Shown here piece after piece: positions 58,811 to 64,000 of a stretch of DNA of 64,000 nucleotides (position 1 is the stretch's first letter; the number at the start of each line of letters is the position of its first letter). The notes beneath the pieces are model-generated. The model had not been told where the DNA came from and made no database searches. It worked only from the letters and a program-made list of their open reading frames with translations. Origin of the DNA: Ophioceras dolichostomum (lineage: Eukaryota; Ascomycota; Sordariomycetes; Magnaporthales; Ophioceraceae); contig PYST01000128.1 of NCBI GenBank assembly GCA_003049485.1, positions 1-64,000 on the forward strand, read 5' to 3'. The position numbers and the translations under genes are program-made.

Positions 58811-59494
58811 TTTTGTCGTCGTTGTTGGGGTACTTGAAAGGTAGCAGGTAGGTAGGTAGTATCGTGTTGGTGGCCTCTGGGATGACTTCTCGGAGCCGTT
58901 GCTGCTGTTCTGCTGTTTCGGTTCTCACTTCTGCTCAGCCGTGAGCTTGAAATAGATTGATGGCAGATGGATGCGCGAATTATGCGCGTTCAAGAGCGTA
59001 TCTGGAGATTCTCTGGCTCTTTCAAAGCTCTGTGGCGGGGTATAGAAGCGGTAGACGGGACCGACTGCCGCTGGGTTGAAGGGAAGAGGCGAAACGGAGG
59101 TGAAAAAAAATCAAAGATAAATAGAGGAGTTTGAGCAGCTCGAGGCGCCGGTTTCGATTTGAAAACGACGAGGTCTCTTTTCGAAGCTCTATCGCGCGCG
59201 TGGCTTGCTGTAGAAGCGCAAGACGGGGCCGATACGCTGCTGCTGTGTCGAGTTGAAGGAAAGAGGAGAGGCTGAGAAGAAAAGAAAATCAAAAGGATTT
59301 GTGCACAGCGAGAGGTGCTGGGTTTGATTTGAAAACCGTCGGACGCGTGGCGCGTGAGGGAGCACGTTCTGTCACCATCAGGGCAAGTCCTATGGATTGG
59401 GATAGCAACATCATTGATCCGGATAAACATTCAGAGTCGGTATTCATTCATTGATTCACCCGACCTCTCATCCTGCTAGAACATGATACACCTT
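58811..59494. other. intergenic with a diverged tandem duplication
   Basis: No gene seen; it holds the repeat pair described separately and the 3' flank of the carboxypeptidase gene. Confidence 0.5.
59018..59342. repeat. diverged tandem duplication, unit ~150-165 bp
   Basis: 59018-59170 and 59177-59342 share ordered blocks: TTC(A/G)AAGCTCT, TAGAAGCG..AGACGGG, GTTGAAGG.AAGAG, AAATCAAA, and TTTGATTTGAAAAC-like ends. Spacing is conserved. Confidence 0.7.
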
Positions 59495-61638
59495 TCAGCG
59501 CACCAACCAGGCTCTCACTAGCGCCGAAACCGCCTCCTTCTGATCCCCCGGGCTCGTGTGACCCGCGTTATCAACTTCAGCCACCTGCAGCTCCGCGATC
59601 CCCTTCATCCTGCCTCCTCGGCGAAGAATCCCCTCTTTGTCTGTGTAGTCCCAGTCACGCATCATCGTGAGACGGTACTGAGCGCCCTTGCTCCAGGGCA
59701 GTTCGTCGAACTCGCGGAATATGCCGGCGGATGTTCTGCAGCAGTATGCCCGCATGAGTGCTCAGTTCGGTTCGGAGAGCGGCTATATCAACTGTCGTTT
59801 GAATTCCAACCGTTGGAACTGGGCAGAATATGGAGATGCGTGCATAGAAAAAACTCACATTGCGACGTCATATTTCCCGTTCATCACCAGCATGCGAATC
59901 TTCGCCTCGTCGAGCAGGTACACCACGTCATTAGTGGACGGCACGAAAACAGCTGGGTCGTTGCCCCATCGCTCGTTGAGCTCCCAGTTGACGGACGAGT
60001 AGTTGTGCGTTGCCTTGATCCCCAGCAGGCTTTGTAAATGCTGATTGGAGAGGTACGGCTCGATTTCGAAAAGCATCTTAGGGATACAGGTCGGGGGCAC
60101 ATCGCATCCCTGTCTCACTGGTGAAGGGAAGGGAGGCAAGCCCGGCATGTCAGTTCCAGCAACTCTGAATGGAGTTTATAAAGCCAGAAGATGGCCGCAA
60201 TGCATGCTCTACGAGACGGCTCGGGGGAGGACGGTTCCTTACTGTCATATGGGCTCCGGCGGCGCGCGTCCACCTCTTCCTGGAAGTACTTGTATACCTT
60301 CAACCGCCCGTATTCCTCCGCTGAAGCGCAGACATGCGGGTCACTTGTGGCCTGACACAGCCTGTCTAGACGTTCAAGCTCAGGCATGGCGGCGGAGATG
60401 TCCGCACACGCCGATGCGTTGAACTGGAGGATATCCTGGGCCCCCGAGCAGAAGAGCTCGTAGTGACCAAGATACGAGTAGATGACGTCCACGGCCGGGT
60501 CGACGAGGATGATACCGTTGATGGAAGCAGCTACGGGGGACGCTGCTGGTTTGGGGAGTGAGGCGCTGTTGTTGATGATGTTGTCTTTGATGTCTCGTGT
60601 ATTCCCGCGACTGTGGCCCAGGATGTCAGACACGAACCGAGGCACGTACTGGCCGCCGAAGGATTCCCCTGCGAGATAGAAGCCATGCTCGAAGTACTGA
60701 GGGAATCTAGCGATGAAGCTTTCCAGGAAGGTCCTGAAGTCGACGCTCGCCTCGCCCAGATTTAGGGGGAAGGATGAACCTTTGGCAAGAGGCGACAACC
60801 CGACGCCCGCGGGTTGACTGCGGCGTGCTCAGAGGTCAGGGATGTCAGAGGTTAGGTAGGTAGCCAAGTTGGTCAGCGAATTAGGCTGGGCATGGATGCG
60901 TGCAGGTCTCTCTCACTCGAGTATCAACAGGTTGGCGAAGTTGGCCCAGCTGTCCGGGTTCGATATTGTGCGGCTGTTGTTGAACGGATCGACTTGACAC
61001 GGCCCAATCTCTTCGAAGAGGCCAGGAAGCGAACTCGCACCCGGGCCGCTGAACGGCGGCATTCCGGGTAGGGTCATGTTACCTTGTTAGCCATTGAAGT
61101 CTCCATTCATCACCCGGTTCCAAGTAGAAGGAAAATAAGGGGGACCCTGTAATTACCCGTTCAACCATAGAATCGTGGGACTAGTGAGCGGACTACTCCG
61201 ACTCTCGAAGAACCCTTTTCTCGAAAAATTCCAAATCATCAGTTGGGTCCGGTCGCGCCAAATAATGGCGCATAGCAACGGCACACCACCCACTGCGCCG
61301 AGCTGCAGTGTGGATGGAATCCGGGCCAGCCGGAACATGGGATGAGACGCACAGAAAAACAGGCCGTTCCCATGGGAGACGGGGGCGGTGCCCGTGAAAT
61401 GCCTGGTATTGGCCCGGCAAGTCCTGTCGTCCTGCCAGTAAACCGGCCATTTGACGGCGTCCGCCGCCGGACCCCCGACGACGGGGCGCTGCTGTTGATC
61501 CTTCGATGGATCTGAATCAACCAGTCGCCATTGGGGCTGTTGGATTGGCGGTGCGGGGTGACCAAGGACACACAGAGGCGCTGCTGAGAACGTAGCTAGA
61601 CAGCTGAGAAAGAGGAGGCAAGCTCTTGTCGGAGCCAT
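59495..61638 (-). CDS. serine carboxypeptidase (peptidase S10), secreted
   Basis: Five exons, 61638-61157, 61048-60917, 60817-60243, 60117-59859 and 59735-59495, give 562 residues. A signal peptide begins at MAPTRAC (ACLLFLSCLATFSA core). Splicing rebuilds the family motifs: NGGPGASS at the first junction, DQPAGVGLS at the second. The catalytic triad is Ser257 in GESFGG, Asp in MNGKYD and His in NAGH near the C-terminus, all present. Conserved-type cysteines lie in QGCDVPPTC and elsewhere. The enzyme removes C-terminal residues at acid pH, in the vacuole or outside the cell. A further in-frame ATG at 61704 exists but would bury the signal peptide. Confidence 0.93.
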
Positions 61639-62506
61639 TGCTGGCCGATCCATGAACATCTGTCGAATTGCGGGGAGGGAGAGCAACGTCACATTTGATG
61701 CCAACGACTTTGCCAGGACGTACGGGGTAAAGAGAGAGAAAAAAAGAATTTGTCGACGGTACGATTCGAATGCGCCAGCGGCCCGTCTCGGCCCCGCAGC
61801 CCACGGTGTGATGCGGGGAAACCCCGGTCTTCCAGGTCTGGTGCCCTGAATTCCATCCAGTACAACCCAGTAGGCTCACGCCTACCTGCCCACAGGACCA
61901 GCAACCAGACACCCATGATCAAATAGTTCGCAGCCTCCTCCGCGGCCGCCGATCTGGGAAGTATGATCCGACTGTGCCGCCGGAAGAAGGCTTAGGCGAA
62001 TGGGAGCGCGTGCGAACGACCAAAAAGGGGGGTTACCCGGAGTTTGGGCTAGGTGGGCGAATGGGATGAGCAAGGAAATCGTGGTGGTGTTGAATCGGTC
62101 GGTCCCATCTCCCTTCTCCTTTCACCGGTTGGAAGGACCGACGCAAGGTGCTCATGCAGAAGATCACCGGCCGAAGGATATTGGAACATCGGTCTTTCTA
62201 TTAAGTGATATTGAGTTCGCTGGTCTCTTTGCACCGATACCCCCAAGAAAGAAAAAACAGAGTAACTCCGAGTTCGTGGTTCCAATATTTCTTGTGTCCC
62301 CTTCGCTTCCCGTGTGTCCAAAGACTAACGTACCCAGTCACCATCGTCATCACTGTAAATCCCATTCCCATCCATCTATCAAGTCAATCTCCCAAGCAAG
62401 GAAACCGGACGGTGCCAAGCGCGATGGAAAGATAGGCACCAAGAAGCGCCTTATCCATCCAAGAGCCAAGAGAAAGAAAGAAAAAAGCAGACAAGGCCAA
62501 GGCAAT
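61639..62506. other. intergenic
   Basis: No gene seen; promoter of the carboxypeptidase and 3' flank of the reductase. Confidence 0.5.
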
Positions 62507-63931
62507 CTACATGCAGGCGCCACCATCAATGCCGATGACCTTTCCGTTGATCCACTCGCCGTCCTGCGACGCCAAGAAGCAGACGACGCGGGCGATATCG
62601 ATCGGGAGGCCGACGCGGTGCATGGGCGACCAACCAGCGGCGTACTAGAAGTAGACACAAGACACGGTTCGGTTATCTTGGCGGCTCGGCGGGCGGATGG
62701 GGGAGATTTGGAGGAGGGAGGAAGGGAAGGGAAAAGGGAAAAGAGAACGTACCTCGTCGACACCCTCGTTGTCGAGCTCGGAGCCGTTTGGAATGTATTC
62801 CCCTGTGTGCGAAGCACCAAATCATCAATACTCCTATCGGGGACACATCATCACAAAATTGTCGTGCGAGTGAGTCGGTTAGGCTAAGGAATAGGCTTAC
62901 TGCAGACGGCGTGGTACACTGGAAGGAAGGAAACAAGAGTTAGTACAGCCGGATCACAGGCCAAAACAGCTGTTGTTTGGGCGGGCAGGAGGGGAGGCAA
63001 GTAAGTGGCTTACTGTCAGTCTTGATGCCACCGGGGGCGACAGCATTGACGGTGATCTTCTTGTCACCGAAGTCTAGAGCGAACACACAATGTAGCACTT
63101 CGAGTTAGCAAAGAATCTAAGCTCCTTTGGGATAGGTACTATGGCAAAACCCGCAAGCGTGGATTGACATGGGGCATGGCTGCTGGGGGATGATGTGTTA
63201 CGGAGGCTGGGTTGGGGAAATGCCGGTAGTGCCACCCCTTTCCTTGGCACTCCCTCTCCAACCTAGTCCATCCAAGTCCAGTGACAAGACGTGGCGTCTT
63301 CGGCACGGGAGGAGGGGCAGCTCCTACTTGCTGACTGCAGGGTTGCGTGGGTACAAGCGGGACAACTTGCAGTACAAGGATTCCAGAAGGAGATGTCTGC
63401 ATGCAACACCAACTCGCAAAAATGTGATGATGGAATAGTGCAGAAAGGAACAAGACTCACCAATGGCCATGCAGCGCACGAAGGTCTCAATCGTGCCCTT
63501 AGACCCAGAGTACACAGCGTGCTTCGGCACGCCCTTGGCCTGCCCCGTGATGGAGCCCATCAGGATCAGGCGGCCGCCGACCTCGAGGTGCTTGTAGGCC
63601 TCGCGGGCTACGAAGAACTGGCCGCGGGTGTTGATGTTGAAGACGCGGTCGAACTCCTCCGGGGTGACGTCCTTGACGTGTCCGAACGAGACGACGCCGC
63701 TGTTGGAGCACACGATGTCGAGCTTGCCGAAGATGGAGACGGCCTTGTCGAACATGGCCACGATCTCCTCCACGACCGACACGTTGGCCTTGATCGACGC
63801 CGCGTCCGAGCCGCCCTTCTTGATCTGCGCGACGACCTCCTCGGCCGCCTCGGTGCTGTTGGCGTAGTTGACGATCACCTTGGCCCCGCGGCGCCCCAGC
63901 TCGAGGGCCATCTCCTTGCCGATACCGCGGC
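62507..63931 (-). CDS. trihydroxynaphthalene reductase-like SDR (3' part; start beyond the window)
   Basis: Exons 63931-63461, 63073-63014, 62918-62901 (18 bp), 62802-62753 and 62644-62507; the first visible exon begins at an acceptor, so the 5' exon lies beyond 64000. Short-chain dehydrogenase features are the NADP loop end GRGIGKEMALELGRRG, NYANS after strand 2, the SNSGVVSFG loop, the catalytic Ser in MGSITGQ and Tyr/Lys in VYSGSKG. Splicing restores PGGIKTDMYHAV, and the protein ends GIDGGACM. These motifs and that C-terminus match fungal 1,3,8-trihydroxynaphthalene reductases of DHN-melanin synthesis, which convert trihydroxynaphthalene to vermelone with NADPH. A tetrahydroxynaphthalene-preferring enzyme cannot be excluded. 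The intron between exons 63461 and 63073 is long (387 bp). Confidence 0.92.
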
Positions 63932-64000
63932 CTGCACGCGTCAAAAATGTCAGCAGGCTCGAGGGGGAAAACAAGCCAACCAGGACTCCCAGGAGAGAGG

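Overview
The window is nuclear DNA of a filamentous ascomycete (Pezizomycotina, most likely a Sordariomycete). Genes carry several short introns, mostly 50-260 bp, with GT-AG ends and CTAAC/CTGAC branch sites. They lie on both strands with no operons, and the families are typically fungal: Zn2Cys6 regulators, SUR7/PalI, an F-box/ankyrin protein, a NACHT receptor, GH128 and a DHN-melanin type naphthol reductase. I saw no tRNA, rRNA, CRISPR array or intact transposon.

Layout. 1-6.1 kb: the decayed 3' part of a very large DUF3638/DUF3645 protein, broken by seven in-frame stops and about four frameshifts. 7.5-10.5 kb: a single-pass membrane protein with a Pro-rich tail and an unknown 216-aa protein. 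10.5-14.2 kb: no firm gene. 14.2-20.0 kb: a Zn2Cys6 regulator with a GC-AG intron, a small secreted Cys-rich protein and a SUR7/PalI-like protein on the minus strand. 22.8-25.5 kb: a secreted two-cupredoxin protein whose exons show tandem duplication. 26.1-34.7 kb: a small two-exon gene, then an amidase, a divergent Cys-cluster regulator and a TauD/TfdA dioxygenase, which may form a small catabolic locus. 37-47.7 kb: an unknown acidic protein, a long polypurine tract, an acyl-protein-thioesterase-like hydrolase, two zinc-free MDR oxidoreductases (one bacterial-looking and intronless), a GST, an F-box/ankyrin protein and a small membrane protein. 48.1-51.9 kb: a fungal NOD-like receptor (SesB-like alpha/beta hydrolase, then NACHT, then an unknown C-terminal domain) with two apparent frameshifts. 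53.2-58.8 kb: a GH128 glucanase, an FAD oxidoreductase, a relic reading frame cut by a poly-C/N gap, and a Cys-rich protein with 29 consecutive Asp codons. 59.5-63.9 kb: an S10 serine carboxypeptidase and the 3' part of a trihydroxynaphthalene-reductase-like gene running off the right edge.

The most unusual items are the SesB-NACHT receptor with its unfamiliar C-terminus, the in-frame Asp microsatellite in a Cys-cluster protein beside an unresolved poly-C run, the exon-by-exon duplication in the cupredoxin gene, an amidase lacking the expected cis-serine, and two decayed frames whose stops are almost all TAG, as CpA to TpA (RIP-like) change would give. Gene models were built by hand from reading frames and splice sites, so exon edges are predictions.
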